Source: Actinomycetes bacterium (GTDB taxonomy: Bacteria > Actinomycetota > Actinomycetes > Actinomycetales > Cellulomonadaceae). From it: a stretch of 29,364 nucleotides of DNA. Under the pieces are notes generated by a model. That model was not told the origin of the DNA. It saw only the letters and a list, made by a program, of their open reading frames with translations, and ran no database searches. The DNA is taken from contig JAEZZV010000200.1 in NCBI GenBank assembly GCA_023418375.1, positions 1 through 29,364 of the forward strand, written 5' to 3'. Both the position numbers and the translations under genes were made by a program. Within the stretch, counting starts at the first letter, position 1. Each line of letters opens with the position of its first letter. Below, one piece after another: positions 1 through 8,238 of this stretch.

Positions 1-288
1 GCCCAGCCTCCGGCAGCCCAGCCTCCGGTCGCGCCGCCACCCGCGCCGGCCGCTCCGCCGGCTCCGCCGCCGCCCCCCCCAGACCGTAGCCAGTCCCTCG
101 CCAACTACGTCGGCACCACGGGCGGCACGTGCACCGACAACGGCGACGGTACCTGGACGATCCCGTACACGATCCACTACACCTGGGGCTCCGTCGCGGG
201 CAGCGCTTGGGCGAGCGGGGACTACATCGCGCTCTGGCAGGTGCGGCTGGGTGACGGCACGGTGGTCGACGTCGACGTCCAATGCTGA
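1..288 (+). CDS. 3' end of a proline-rich protein with a short C-terminal domain
   Basis: The reading frame is open from the first base and ends in TGA at 286-288, so only the last 95 codons are present. The first 27 residues are almost entirely Pro and Ala, a linker typical of actinobacterial membrane or envelope proteins. A compact domain of about 65 residues follows, rich in Gly, Thr, Tyr and Trp, with one Cys near its start (TGGTCTDNG) and one as the last residue (VDVQC); these could form a disulfide if the domain is extracytoplasmic. I do not recognise the domain. The gene converges on the MFS transporter gene, with 42 bases between the stop codons. Confidence 0.75.
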   Translation, partial: AQPPAAQPPVAPPPAPAAPPAPPPPPPDRSQSLANYVGTTGGTCTDNGDGTWTIPYTIHYTWGSVAGSAWASGDYIALWQVRLGDGTVVDVDVQC

Positions 289-330
289 CGGCGGCCGCGT
301 GCTGACGAGGCGGTCGACGCGTCTGCGACG

Positions 331-1821
331 TCAGTCTCCACGCGGGAGGAGCTCCGGGACGGGTGCGGCGACGGACGTCGCCACCGGCGCCGAGGCGGGA
401 GGGGCCGGCTTGTCGTCGGCCTCGCCCGGACCCTCGGCGTCGTCCGACGGGGCGGCCTTGGCGTACGTGCGCGACATCGCGCGGTAGACCGGGGAGCGGA
501 AGGCCGCCAGCGCCGCGAGCATCATCACCACGCCCGAGACGAGGAAGACGAGCGCGATGCCGCGGGCCTCGCCGTCGCCGAGCAGGGTGCGCAGGGCGTC
601 GGCGCCGTCGTCGGAGGCGGCCCAGGGGATGATCCAGAGCTGGGCCAGCGGGGCGATGAGGAAGGCCGTGACCGGGGTGGCGGCGGTCTCCAGCGCCATC
701 GCGAAGCCGAACACGCGGCCCTGCCGCTCGAGCGGGACGACGCGCTGGATGACCGTCTGCTCGGCGGCCTCCACCACGGGGATCAGGCACATGTAGGACC
801 AGATCCCGACGGCGTAGATGGGCCACCAGTCGCGGATGGTGAAGACCGCGCCGAGGAACCCCATCGCGAGGACGACGCGCAGCATCGTGCGCATGGGGTT
901 GCGGCCCAGGCCCAGGCGCGCGACGACGGCGCCCCCGACGAGGAACCCCGTCGAGGAGATCGCGAGCACGAGTCCCCAGGCCTCGACGGAGAACAGCTCG
1001 AGGCCGTAGGGGTCCATGAGCGCCATGTAGACGCCGCCGATGAGGTTGTTGAACGTCGAGAAGACGATGAGCGCGAAGAGGCCGCTGGCGGCGCGGATGA
1101 CGCGGATCGAGCCGCGCAGGTCGACGGCCTCGCGGGCGTTGGCGGCGGGCGCGGCGGCGACGCGGTCCTCGGGGAAGCGGATGACCAGCAGGTGCGCGAG
1201 CGCGATGCCGGTCAGCGTGAGCGCGATGGCGAGCGTCCAGCCCATGCCGAGCAGGCCGACGGACAGGCCGCTGATGATGCTCGTGACCATGAAGGCGACG
1301 CCCTGCACCATGCCGACCAGGCCGTTCGCCTTGTCGCGCTCGCCGTCGGGAACGAGGATCGTCACGGTCGTCGAGAGCGCGATGTTGCGCATGTGCTCGA
1401 CGACGGCGCCGGCCAGGATGATCACCGCGAAGACCCAGAACCAGGGGGCGCCGAGGTCCAGCAGGGTGCGCTCCGGCAGGATCAGGAAGATCGCCGCCGC
1501 ACCCGCGAAGGCCGTGAAGGTGAGCGTGGTCGACAGGCGCATCACGGTGAGCTTGCGGCGGTGGTCGACGATCGTGCCGAAGACGATGCTGCTGAACGAG
1601 ATGAGCAGCATGTACGCGCCGCCGATGATGCCCGTGGCCAGCACGTTCCGCGTCTCGAGGTAGGCCCAGAACGTGAGCGCCCACCACAGGTAGCTGGTGG
1701 TGATGTTGGCGACCGCCGTGTTGGCGAGGATGTGCCGGAACGTGCGCATCGCCGTCGGGCTGGGGGCGGTGGTCGCGGGGGTGCCCTGGTCGTCGGCGGG
1801 GCTCGCGCTCGTGCTGGTCAT
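331..1821 (-). CDS. MFS transporter, 12 membrane segments
   Basis: This is a major facilitator superfamily permease of about 496 residues. Hydrophobic segments follow one another through the whole chain after a short polar N-terminus. The loop between segments 2 and 3 reads GTIVDHRRKL, a version of the MFS signature G-x3-D-R-x-G-R-K. A central polar loop (around EDRVAAAPAAN) separates the two six-helix halves, and the C-terminus is a long Ala/Pro/Asp-rich cytoplasmic tail. The overall look is of a drug or siderophore exporter of the MFS_1/MFS_3 type, but the substrate cannot be read from the sequence. An upstream in-frame ATG at 1830 directly abuts the GAAGGG ribosome binding site, while the ATG at 1821 sits nine bases from it, so I prefer 1821. 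Confidence 0.85.
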   Translation of the reverse strand: MTSTSASPADDQGTPATTAPSPTAMRTFRHILANTAVANITTSYLWWALTFWAYLETRNVLATGIIGGAYMLLISFSSIVFGTIVDHRRKLTVMRLSTTLTFTAFAGAAAIFLILPERTLLDLGAPWFWVFAVIILAGAVVEHMRNIALSTTVTILVPDGERDKANGLVGMVQGVAFMVTSIISGLSVGLLGMGWTLAIALTLTGIALAHLLVIRFPEDRVAAAPAANAREAVDLRGSIRVIRAASGLFALIVFSTFNNLIGGVYMALMDPYGLELFSVEAWGLVLAISSTGFLVGGAVVARLGLGRNPMRTMLRVVLAMGFLGAVFTIRDWWPIYAVGIWSYMCLIPVVEAAEQTVIQRVVPLERQGRVFGFAMALETAATPVTAFLIAPLAQLWIIPWAASDDGADALRTLLGDGEARGIALVFLVSGVVMMLAALAAFRSPVYRAMSRTYAKAAPSDDAEGPGEADDKPAPPASAPVATSVAAPVPELLPRGD

Positions 1822-1916
1822 CGTCCTCATCCCTTCGGAGCCTTCGATGCTGACGGCAGACCGGCGAGGCGTCGAGGACTTATCGGGTCACGGGGAGGCT
1901 GCGCTGCCGCGGCCGC

Positions 1917-2420
1917 TCAGGGCTGCGGCGGTGTCGCCGTCGGCGGGCCGCCGGGCTCGACGTCGTTCGGGTCGCTCTCGCCGCCGCAGTCGGGCAGCAG
2001 GTGCGTGACGGCGTACTCGTAGGCGGTCCCGGGCTGCTCAGCGGGGGTGGTGTCGAGGTGGCTCAGGGCGCCTTCGCCGTCGACCAGGCTCACCGTCGTC
2101 TCCGCGACGCGCTGCCACTGCGTGCTGCCGACCGGCCGACGGTGGACGACGAAGTCGGCGGTCTCGTCGTACTGCATCGCCAGCCAGGTGACGAGGACGC
2201 CGCCGTCCTGCGCGGTCGCGGTGACGCCGAAGGCACCGTGCACGGCGTCGCAGTAGTCGTCGTGGGTGGCCTCGGGGATCTCCTCCGGGCCGAGGGCCCG
2301 GATGGCGACGACGAGCCCCGCCGCAACGGCGAGCAGCGCGGCAGCGATCGCCGCGAGCGCGACGGTGCGCCGCCGCCGGCGGGCGGGCGGGCGGAGCTCC
2401 ACGTGGCCATGTTCCCCCAC
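1917..2420 (-). CDS. Membrane-anchored protein with a fibronectin-III-like extracytoplasmic domain
   Basis: This 167-residue protein starts with an Arg-rich cytoplasmic segment (PPARRRRRT), then one membrane helix at about residues 20-43, then an extracytoplasmic domain of about 90 residues. The pattern GGVLVTWLAM, FVVHRR.VGSTQWQRVAE and GTAYEYAVTH resembles the B, C and F strands of a fibronectin type III fold. Two Cys (in DDYCDAVHG and LLPDCGG) could pair. The C-terminal tail is Pro/Thr-rich. The first GTG (2420) has no clear ribosome binding site; an internal GTG at 2402 is preceded by GGGGGA and would give a protein six residues shorter. It lies 17 bases downstream of the frameshifted PKD gene and may share its transcript. 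Function unknown. Confidence 0.65.
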   Translation of the reverse strand: MGEHGHVELRPPARRRRRTVALAAIAAALLAVAAGLVVAIRALGPEEIPEATHDDYCDAVHGAFGVTATAQDGGVLVTWLAMQYDETADFVVHRRPVGSTQWQRVAETTVSLVDGEGALSHLDTTPAEQPGTAYEYAVTHLLPDCGGESDPNDVEPGGPPTATPPQP

Positions 2421-2437
2421 CGACGGCCCGGGCCGGG

Positions 2438-3300
2438 TCAGCAGCTCTGGGGTTGTCGGTAGCAGTCGGCGGTGACGAGGCGGGTGGGGGCTTCGACGGC
2501 GGTGATGGGGGCCGAGGTGGTGGTCGTGGTGGCGGTGCCGGTGACGGTGGCCCAGGTGGTGGTGCCGGCGAGGCGGTAGCGGCCGGTGAAGGTGGTGGTC
2601 AGGGTGATGGTGTAGGTGCCGGGGCGGGCGTAGGGGTGGGCGACGTCCTGGTGGGGTAGGGGTGCCCGGGGCTGGCGGTGGTGAGGGTGGTGCCGTCGCC
2701 GAAGTCCCAGGTGTAGCTGGTGGGGGTGGCTTCGACCTCGACGGGGTAGCCGAGCAGGTCGGTGGTCAGGAGCTGCTGGGTGGGGGTGGTGTAGACGATG
2801 GTGGGCATGTTGACCAGGTGCTCGGCGCGGTCGGGCTGGATGGTCAGTGGTGGTGGGGCGAGGGGCAGGCGGCGGAAGTCCTCGGCGGTGAGGGTGGGGG
2901 CGTAGTCGGCAGGGCAGGTCCAGCCGACGACCGTGTACCACTCGCCCCACGGTGAGGTGGTGGTGGCCCGGTCGCGGCGCCACAGCGGCTCGACAGGGTC
3001 GCCGCCGCCGCAGTCAGGCGGGGCGGCGCTGGTGTCCAGGTTGCCCGAGAAGGGAAGGCACACGCCGTCGGCGCCGGTGTCGATGATGTCGCCCGGGTTG
3101 CAGTACGGCTTCCGCGTGTAGTCCGTCAGGCGCGCGGCGGGGGCGATGGCCGCAGCGGCGCGCTCCGCGGCGGCAGCATCTTGTGCGGCGACCTTCACAG
3201 AGTCGCCATGAGCCCACGCGTCGAGTTCGGGCGCGATCGGGGGAGCGGGCACCGCAGCGATGATCGCCGCGGCGCCGGCAACGACGCTGACGTGGAACAT
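2438..3300 (-). pseudogene. Exported PKD-domain protein, interrupted by a one-base frameshift
   Basis: The gene starts with ATG at 3300, two bases after the stop of the lipoprotein gene. It encodes a signal-like N-terminus (MFHVSVVAGAAAIIAAVPA), a Cys-containing region (YCNPGD, GVCLPF, PDCGGGDP) and a PKD domain with the characteristic WDFGDGT. After PGHPYP the frame runs into Thr/Pro-rich nonsense. One frame over, the sequence continues exactly as a PKD domain should (AHPYARPGTYTITL) and then ends in LVTADCYRQPQSC and a stop. Reading both halves as one chain requires one extra C in the C-run at 2653-2656. This is either a real frameshift mutation or a sequencing error in a homopolymer. The restored protein would be about 287 residues. 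Its position after a DUF6318-like lipoprotein suggests a cell-surface pair. Confidence 0.75.
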
Positions 3301-3302
3301 GG

Positions 3303-3893
3303 TCAGTCCACTCTCGTCGGCGTGACTTCCCGGATCCGAAGCCCGCTGGCGTCGAGGGCGACGGCAATGGCGACGTCGAATGCCTTGACGTCTGACGAGC
3401 TTGAGGACACGACCCCGGCGGAGTCGACGGCGTCCCACGGTGCCTGCTCCATGCGGAGCTGCACGAGCCACATGTCATCGCTCGTCTGGGCCGTACTCAC
3501 GTTGCTGAAGCGGACAAGCCCCCCGGTCGAGTGCTGACCGGCCGCCTGTAGGTCGAGAGCGCCCTGGTGCACGCTCGCGCAGAAGATGCACTCGCCGTGA
3601 CTCAGTGCGTCCCACTCGGAAAGGTCCCAGGTCGCGAGCACATATGGGTACAGCTCGAGGAAGTACTTCGCGACGGCCTCGGCGGTGGCGGCATCCACGA
3701 CGCTCATGTCCGGCCGCTCGGGCGGCGTCGCCGCGTCGGGGGTCGGCGTCGGGCTCGGAGTCTGGGAGGGCGACGGGGCCGCGGAGGTGGCGGACGGCGT
3801 CGTCGGAGGCGGGGTCTCGGCCTCGCTCGTGCACGCGGCTAGGGCGAGCCCCGACAGCGCTGCCACGACCACCCACTGCGTTCCCCTGCGCAC
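3303..3893 (-). CDS. DUF6318-like lipoprotein
   Basis: This 196-residue protein has a lipoprotein signal: hydrophobic residues 7-20 followed by the lipobox LALAAC, with Cys21 as the predicted lipidated residue. A Pro/Thr/Ser linker (about 24-60) follows, then a globular domain containing AVAKYFLELYPYV, DLSEWDALSH and ECIFCASV. This layout matches my recollection of actinobacterial DUF6318 proteins, whose function is unknown. The fold loosely recalls NTF2-like domains, but that is a guess. The GTG start has no Shine-Dalgarno sequence; instead a -10-like TAGGTT ends seven bases before it, which fits a leaderless transcript. The PKD gene starts two bases after its stop, so the two are probably co-transcribed. 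Confidence 0.8.
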   Translation of the reverse strand: MRRGTQWVVVAALSGLALAACTSEAETPPPTTPSATSAAPSPSQTPSPTPTPDAATPPERPDMSVVDAATAEAVAKYFLELYPYVLATWDLSEWDALSHGECIFCASVHQGALDLQAAGQHSTGGLVRFSNVSTAQTSDDMWLVQLRMEQAPWDAVDSAGVVSSSSSDVKAFDVAIAVALDASGLRIREVTPTRVD

Positions 3894-3900
3894 GGCCCAG

Positions 3901-3930
3901 AACCTAGCGGGAAACGGACATTCCGGTCAG
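3901..3930 (-). promoter_or_regulatory. Possible leaderless promoter of the DUF6318-like lipoprotein
   Basis: On the minus strand CTGACC (3930-3925) and TAGGTT (3906-3901) are separated by 18 bases. The -10 ends seven bases before the GTG start, the geometry of leaderless actinobacterial promoters. Supported only by consensus matching. Confidence 0.4.
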
Positions 3931-4097
3931 GCGATCCGGCGACCTGTGGATGCGCGTCCCGAGCACAGAACCCGCCCTCCCGCGCGTCGGGCCGGAGTAC
4001 GTTCGAGGCATCCCCCAACCACGGGCACCGGTCGGCCCCCGCCGGTGTCGGACGGGCGTCGGCCGCGCTCGGCGGCCGCGGAGTGGAGGGGGACGTC

Positions 4098-4595
4098 GTG
4101 GTCCGGGACATGGTGAAGCTGCTGCGGATCCTCGCGAGGCACGACCCGCACCTGTGGGAGGCGATCGCGCCGCACGTGCCCAAGACGTGGCAGATCGCAT
4201 CGAGCCAGGATCCGATCCCGCCGAAGATGCACGTCGAGCGCGTGCTGGTGCTCGAGGTGCGGGAGACGGCGCGGCTGGTGGCGGAGGCGGCGCTGGCGGC
4301 GGCCGCGAGTGGGCAGGTGGGCGTGGCGCAGCGGATGGTGCAGGACGTCGACGACGACTGGTGCGGCAACGGCTGGCCGCACCGCTGGCCGAAGCCGGGC
4401 CCACGTGCGGAGGAGTACCTGCGCGAGTCGGCGGAGGCGTGGCAGGTCGTGCAGGCGGCGGGCGCGTTGGCGCTCGGTGGCTACGCGGCGGCGATCGACG
4501 ACGACGAGGTCGCGGCGGTCTTCGGCAAGGCGGCCGATCACCTCGCGGACGCCGCGCTGAAGGGGGCAGCGCGGTGCGGGCCCAGCAGTCGCTGA
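4098..4595 (+). CDS. Conserved-looking hypothetical protein, alpha-helical
   Basis: I do not recognise this protein of about 165 residues. It begins VRDMVKLLRILARHDPHLWEAIAPHVPKT and is predicted mostly helical, with a central Ala/Glu-rich helix (VLEVRETARLVAEAALAAAASG), a Trp/Pro-rich loop (WCGNGWPHRWPKPGP) and a second helical pair. It has no signal peptide or membrane segment, so it is probably cytoplasmic. An in-frame GTG lies at 4083, but the sequence GGAGG at 4085-4089 sits eight bases before the GTG at 4098, so 4098 is the better start. It is divergent from the lipoprotein gene and converges on the RibD-C-like gene. Confidence 0.65.
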   Translation: MVRDMVKLLRILARHDPHLWEAIAPHVPKTWQIASSQDPIPPKMHVERVLVLEVRETARLVAEAALAAAASGQVGVAQRMVQDVDDDWCGNGWPHRWPKPGPRAEEYLRESAEAWQVVQAAGALALGGYAAAIDDDEVAAVFGKAADHLADAALKGAARCGPSSR

Positions 4596-4692
4596 TCTGG
4601 GACCCGAAGGATCGTGGGCGGTGGCGGCAGCCGGCCGGCGCCGTCCACGGTCGCGCGTCGGGCACGTGGGTCGTTGCCCGGCGCCCCAGCGC

Positions 4693-5253
4693 TCAGGGGC
4701 GGACGGCGTAGCGCAGGTAGACGTGGCCGCCGGCGAAGCGGCGCTCGTCGAGCAGGGTGAGGCCCGCGTGGACGCCGTCGGGCAGGGCGGGCTTGCCGCC
4801 GCCGACGACGACCGGGTGGACGACCAGCTGGATCTCGTCGACCAGGCCTGCCCGGAGCGCGTGGGCGGCGAGGGAAGCGCCGCCGATGGCGAGGTCGCGC
4901 GTCGCGGCGGCCTTGAGCTCGCGGACGGCGGCCGGGTCGAAGGCGCGTTCGACGCGCGTGCGGGCGGTGCGCGGTGCGTCGAGCGTCGTGGACCAGACGA
5001 CCTTGTCGGCGGCCTGCCAGATGGCGGCGAACTCCTCGGTGACGGGGTCGCCGGCGGCGAGGTCGGGGTCGGTCTCCCAGACGGCCATCGTCTCGTAGAG
5101 GCGGCGGCCGTAGAGGAAGGTGCCGATCGGGCGCGTGAGGTCGTTGAAGAACTGGTGGAGGGTCGCGTCCGGGACGCTCCAGTCGAATCTGCCGTAGGCG
5201 TCCTCGATGTAGCCGTCGAGGGAGACGTTCGTGAGGTAGGTCAGGTTCGGCAT
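4693..5253 (-). CDS. Dihydrofolate reductase family protein (RibD C-terminal domain)
   Basis: This 186-residue protein is a stand-alone RibD C-terminal/DHFR-like domain, a NAD(P)H-dependent reductase fold. Diagnostic stretches are the opening strand with SLDGYIED, the nucleotide-binding element IGTFLYGRRLYETM, the later DLAIGGASLAAHAL (glycine-rich, cofactor phosphate region) and DEIQLVVHPVVVGGG. The length is the usual one for this family. ATG at 5253 was chosen because GGGGAG lies five bases upstream and the fold starts at once; frame upstream of it does not look like protein. Such single-domain members are common in actinobacteria and their substrates are mostly unknown. It is divergent from the NERD gene. 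Confidence 0.85.
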   Translation of the reverse strand: MPNLTYLTNVSLDGYIEDAYGRFDWSVPDATLHQFFNDLTRPIGTFLYGRRLYETMAVWETDPDLAAGDPVTEEFAAIWQAADKVVWSTTLDAPRTARTRVERAFDPAAVRELKAAATRDLAIGGASLAAHALRAGLVDEIQLVVHPVVVGGGKPALPDGVHAGLTLLDERRFAGGHVYLRYAVRP

Positions 5254-5459
5254 TCGACTCCCCGTCCGCTGAAGGTGCTCCCTCGTCGGACGGTAGACCG
5301 GCTGAGAGGTGCTCGCTGATCGGGGTACTTGGCGGCGGAGCCAGCGGCGCCTCATCGGCCGCCACCCGGGCGGAGTCTCGGAGCGCGAACTGCGGTCTGC
5401 CCATCCTGCATCGGTGCGGCTCGCTGTAGCAGGCGGGCCGTGATGCCGATGGCACTCCA

Positions 5460-6254
5460 ATGGCGCTCCTTGAGTCCGGCCGGTGGTCGCGGAGGCAGGC
5501 ACGACGCCGTGCGGGGTCCCGCGCCCGCGAGAAGTACCGGCTGATGCGGCGGAGTTGGTTGCGGCGCAAGCGAAAGGTGTGGGTCCTTCTCGGACTCGGT
5601 CTCTTCGGGGCCTGGTTGCTGCTGACCGTGCTCGTCTTTGCCCTTACCCCGGCCGCGGGTCGATGGGCGGCTGTCTGGGTGTCCGGATTCATCGGAGGGG
5701 CAGCCCTGATCTCGATCGTCGCCTTGAGGGAGGACCCGCCCGGCAGCATCGAGCGCTGGCTCGAGGGCGCGTACGGCGAGGGAGCGACGGCGAGGGCACT
5801 CGAGAAGCTCCCGCGCGACTGGCACGTGCTGCACGACCTAAGGAACGGTGACTACAACTTCGACCACGTGGTGGTCGGGCCGCCGGGTGTCTTCCTGTTG
5901 AACTCCAAGTGGTCGACGTACCGGCTGGAAACCGTCGACGGCAGCCTCAGGGGCGTCCATCCTGACGACGACTCGCTGACCATGCGGCTGGACTCTGTGA
6001 TCCGCCAGGCGAAGTGGGAGGCCGTGAGTTTGAAGAAGATCATCGGGGCGCGCACCGGTCGCACTTTGTGGGTCCACCCGGTGATCGTCTGGTGGGGCGC
6101 CTTTGCGGACGGTGGCCGAACGGTCGACGGCGTCGCCTTCGTGCAGGGGAACGAACTCGTCAAGCGGATCACGGGACTCCCGGAGAAGCGTCTGAGCGAC
6201 CTTGACGAAGTCATCAAGGTGCTGGAGCCGGGACGCCACCGCCACGGAGCGTGA
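5460..6254 (+). CDS. Membrane-anchored NERD (nuclease-related domain) protein
   Basis: The 264-residue protein has a very basic N-terminus, two membrane helices (about residues 41-62 and 70-88) and a cytoplasmic NERD domain from about residue 98. The NERD core is visible: GAYGEGATARAL (helix with Glu), then NFDHVVVGPPGVFLLNSKW with Asp135 and Lys150 in the positions of a PD-(D/E)xK nuclease. The residue two before the Lys is Asn rather than Asp or Glu. As I recall, many actinobacterial NERD proteins share this, so activity is uncertain. The ribosome binding site is weak. It heads the defence-rich stretch and converges on the Mrr-like nuclease gene, so a role in DNA processing or phage defence is plausible but inferred. 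Confidence 0.75.
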   Translation: MALLESGRWSRRQARRRAGSRAREKYRLMRRSWLRRKRKVWVLLGLGLFGAWLLLTVLVFALTPAAGRWAAVWVSGFIGGAALISIVALREDPPGSIERWLEGAYGEGATARALEKLPRDWHVLHDLRNGDYNFDHVVVGPPGVFLLNSKWSTYRLETVDGSLRGVHPDDDSLTMRLDSVIRQAKWEAVSLKKIIGARTGRTLWVHPVIVWWGAFADGGRTVDGVAFVQGNELVKRITGLPEKRLSDLDEVIKVLEPGRHRHGA

Positions 6255-6280
6255 ACGGCTCCGCCAGCGTGGGGCGCGGC

Positions 6281-7336
6281 TCAGCCCGCCTCTTCGACGA
6301 GGGTCCAGATCCGTTTGAGCGGCAGCTCGCTGCGGATCTCCTCCGACAGCCTGTCGTAGGTGCGGAAGATCGCTTCGAGCAGCTCCTTCGACGACCAGAC
6401 ACGGACGCGGAAGTACTGGTTGGCGAGGAGTTGCGAGGCCGGCTTGCTGATGCCGCCCCACGCTATCAGCAGTCCCTGCGTCGTCTGGTGCGTGTGCATT
6501 GCACCGAGCAGTTGCTGCACCACGGGCGAGCCGACGGCGCCCGCCTCGCTCTTCACCTGGACGACGAGTCGCGGCTCGTCCAGGCCGAGCGGCCCGGTGC
6601 CGGCGAGGACGTCGACGCCCTGGTCCGCGCCCTCGGGCGGCACCTTGCACGTGAACCCCTCGGCCTCGAGCACAGCGGCGACGAGGTACTGCATCTTGTG
6701 CCCGGCGAACGTCTCGATGACGTGCGCGCTCAGACGGTCGAACGCGTACTGCTCGACGTCGACCTGCGCGTCCAGATCCTCGAACTCCGTGTCGGAAGTT
6801 GCCGGGGGGAGTGTCGCTCCGGCCGCGGCCCCGGACACTCGCGCGCCCGGGTCCTTGCCGGTCGCTGCGAGCACCTCGATCCGGTGTGCGGCGTCGTTGC
6901 GCTTGACCTCGCAGATGGTGAGGAAGGCGCCGAGTGTGTAGAGGAGGTCCTGCTTCACCGCGGTGCGCGGGACGTCGGTGACGAGCCACTCGACGGGCCG
7001 GGTGTGGCGCAGCGACGGGTCCTCATCGTCCCGGTACTCGTAGGGCCCGGTGATGCGCCCGATGGCGAGTGCGGGGCTGTCCTTGAGGGGCATGACGACG
7101 AGGTCGCCGACGGCCATCAGCCCCCGCAGCCGCCATAACTGCCCCGCAAAGTTGCTGACCGTTGCCGCCTTCTGGCCGGCGAAGCCTGCGGCGACGATGT
7201 CGTGCACTGCCTCCTTCGTCGCTGCGTCGGTGAGGTCTGCGACCTCGCGGAACCCACCGCCGCTGACCCCGGTGTTCAGTGCCCACTGCTCGCGTTCGCC
7301 TGCGCGGCCCGCTCGGATCAGCCATGCCTGCGCCAT
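6281..7336 (-). CDS. Mrr-cat family restriction endonuclease (COG4127-like)
   Basis: This 351-residue protein combines an N-terminal domain (AWLIRAG, then VGDLVVMPLKDSPALAIGRITGPYEY, a small beta-barrel-like region) with a C-terminal Mrr-type PD-(D/E)xK nuclease domain. The catalytic pattern is clear: MQYLVAAVLEAEGF, then GADQGVDVLAG with Asp242, then RLVVQVKSEAG with Gln260 and Lys262, and the helix VQQLLGAM. The Gln-x-Lys form is typical of Mrr-like type IV enzymes, which cut modified DNA. ATG at 7336 was chosen because AAGGGA lies seven bases upstream and the fold begins immediately. The N-terminal domain may read the modified base (inference). It probably acts as a stand-alone restriction factor. 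Confidence 0.85.
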   Translation of the reverse strand: MAQAWLIRAGRAGEREQWALNTGVSGGGFREVADLTDAATKEAVHDIVAAGFAGQKAATVSNFAGQLWRLRGLMAVGDLVVMPLKDSPALAIGRITGPYEYRDDEDPSLRHTRPVEWLVTDVPRTAVKQDLLYTLGAFLTICEVKRNDAAHRIEVLAATGKDPGARVSGAAAGATLPPATSDTEFEDLDAQVDVEQYAFDRLSAHVIETFAGHKMQYLVAAVLEAEGFTCKVPPEGADQGVDVLAGTGPLGLDEPRLVVQVKSEAGAVGSPVVQQLLGAMHTHQTTQGLLIAWGGISKPASQLLANQYFRVRVWSSKELLEAIFRTYDRLSEEIRSELPLKRIWTLVEEAG

Positions 7337-7422
7337 GTCGCGTTCCCTTCGTTGGGTCCTGGGCACAGACCGTAGTCCGGGTCCCGCGTCGCTCTCGTCC
7401 GCGGCACCAGAGCAGGCTCCGC

Positions 7423-8070
7423 CTACTGCTTGTTCCAGACGCCGCAGCCGTTCTCGAAGTCCTGGCCCTCGGAGAGCGTCACGGTCGGGACGCCGCCTTC
7501 GACGATGTCGTTGTCGATGATGTCGGCCTTGTTCGTCCCCGAGCGGTAGATGCCCCAGTAGCAGGCGCTCGTCACCGGCTCGGCCGTCCGGTAGGTGCCG
7601 GGCTGGATGTCCACGCCGACGGTCCACGTGCCGATCTGGATCTGTGACGCGGCGATCGCGTCCTCGGTCGCGGTGACGGCGGCCTCCCGCGCGGCCACGT
7701 CGGACTCGCGGCCCTCGAGCTCGGCCTGACGGTCCTCGAGGCCCTGCTCGCGCTCGTCCAGCGCGGCGACCTGCTCCGCGGCCTGCGCCTCGGCGTCGTC
7801 GGCGCGCTCCTCGGCGGCCTCGACGGCGTCGCGCAGTTCGTCACGCTCCTCAGCGACGGCGCGGTACTCCTCGCTCGCGGTCGGGTCGCCTCCGCCCCCG
7901 GCGGCGCCGATCGCGATGCCGACAACCAGGGCGGCGACGACGGCTCCGGGCCAGAGCCAGCGGCGGCGACCACGTGTTGCAGGGGCCGCGGAAGTGGGCG
8001 GGGCGGGAACCGGCGGCAGGGAGGTGCGGGGGCCGGAGCTGGGCGGCGGGGGCGGCGGAAGGGCGGTCAT
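7423..8070 (-). CDS. Membrane protein with coiled coil and C-terminal exported domain
   Basis: The 215-residue protein has a Pro-rich cytoplasmic N-terminus, one membrane helix at about residues 38-58, a long Glu/Ala-rich coiled coil (about 70-142) and a C-terminal domain of about 65 residues. That domain (GTWTVGVDIQPGTYRT, CYWGIYR, NGCGVWNKQ, with two Cys) resembles a small beta domain that I recall in many actinobacterial surface proteins of unknown function. ATG at 8070 has a CAGGAGA ribosome binding site six bases away. It shares a 168-base divergent upstream region with the restriction-modification operon, but nothing in the protein itself suggests a defence role. Confidence 0.75.
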   Translation of the reverse strand: MTALPPPPPPSSGPRTSLPPVPAPPTSAAPATRGRRRWLWPGAVVAALVVGIAIGAAGGGGDPTASEEYRAVAEERDELRDAVEAAEERADDAEAQAAEQVAALDEREQGLEDRQAELEGRESDVAAREAAVTATEDAIAASQIQIGTWTVGVDIQPGTYRTAEPVTSACYWGIYRSGTNKADIIDNDIVEGGVPTVTLSEGQDFENGCGVWNKQ

Positions 8071-8145
8071 GGCGATCTCCTGGCTCGATGGGGCGGAACG
8101 CCTGAAGGATCGCCATGTCGGCATCTGGATCGAAGCCAGAGCCCT

Positions 8146-8161
8146 GATAAGGGGCCTTATC
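8146..8161. promoter_or_regulatory. Palindromic site upstream of the type I operon (possible operator)
   Basis: GATAAGG (8146-8152) and CCTTATC (8155-8161) form a perfect 7-bp inverted repeat with a two-base centre. It lies between two divergent genes and about 35 bases upstream of a weak -10-like TACGGT (8197-8202) for the operon. Its AT-rich arms stand out in this GC-rich DNA. The helix-turn-helix protein encoded first in the operon is an obvious candidate ligand (inference). Confidence 0.45.
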
Positions 8162-8238
8162 GCACGTGATGATGGTGGTGCACTGCCAGACTCATCTACG
8201 GTCGGCTCAGTTCCAGCGCGCCGGTGGGAGGAGGACGT

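Noticed and set aside
2453..2659. Gly-rich plus-strand frame over a GGTGGT-rich stretch, considered as a repeat protein or G-quadruplex element
   Set aside because: It is the complement of Thr-rich codons in the PKD protein, and the G-runs are too short and irregular to argue for a dedicated structure.
4024..4045. CACCGG ... CCGGTG inverted repeat before the gene at 4098, considered as an operator
   Set aside because: The arms are short and GC-only, which arises often by chance in this composition.
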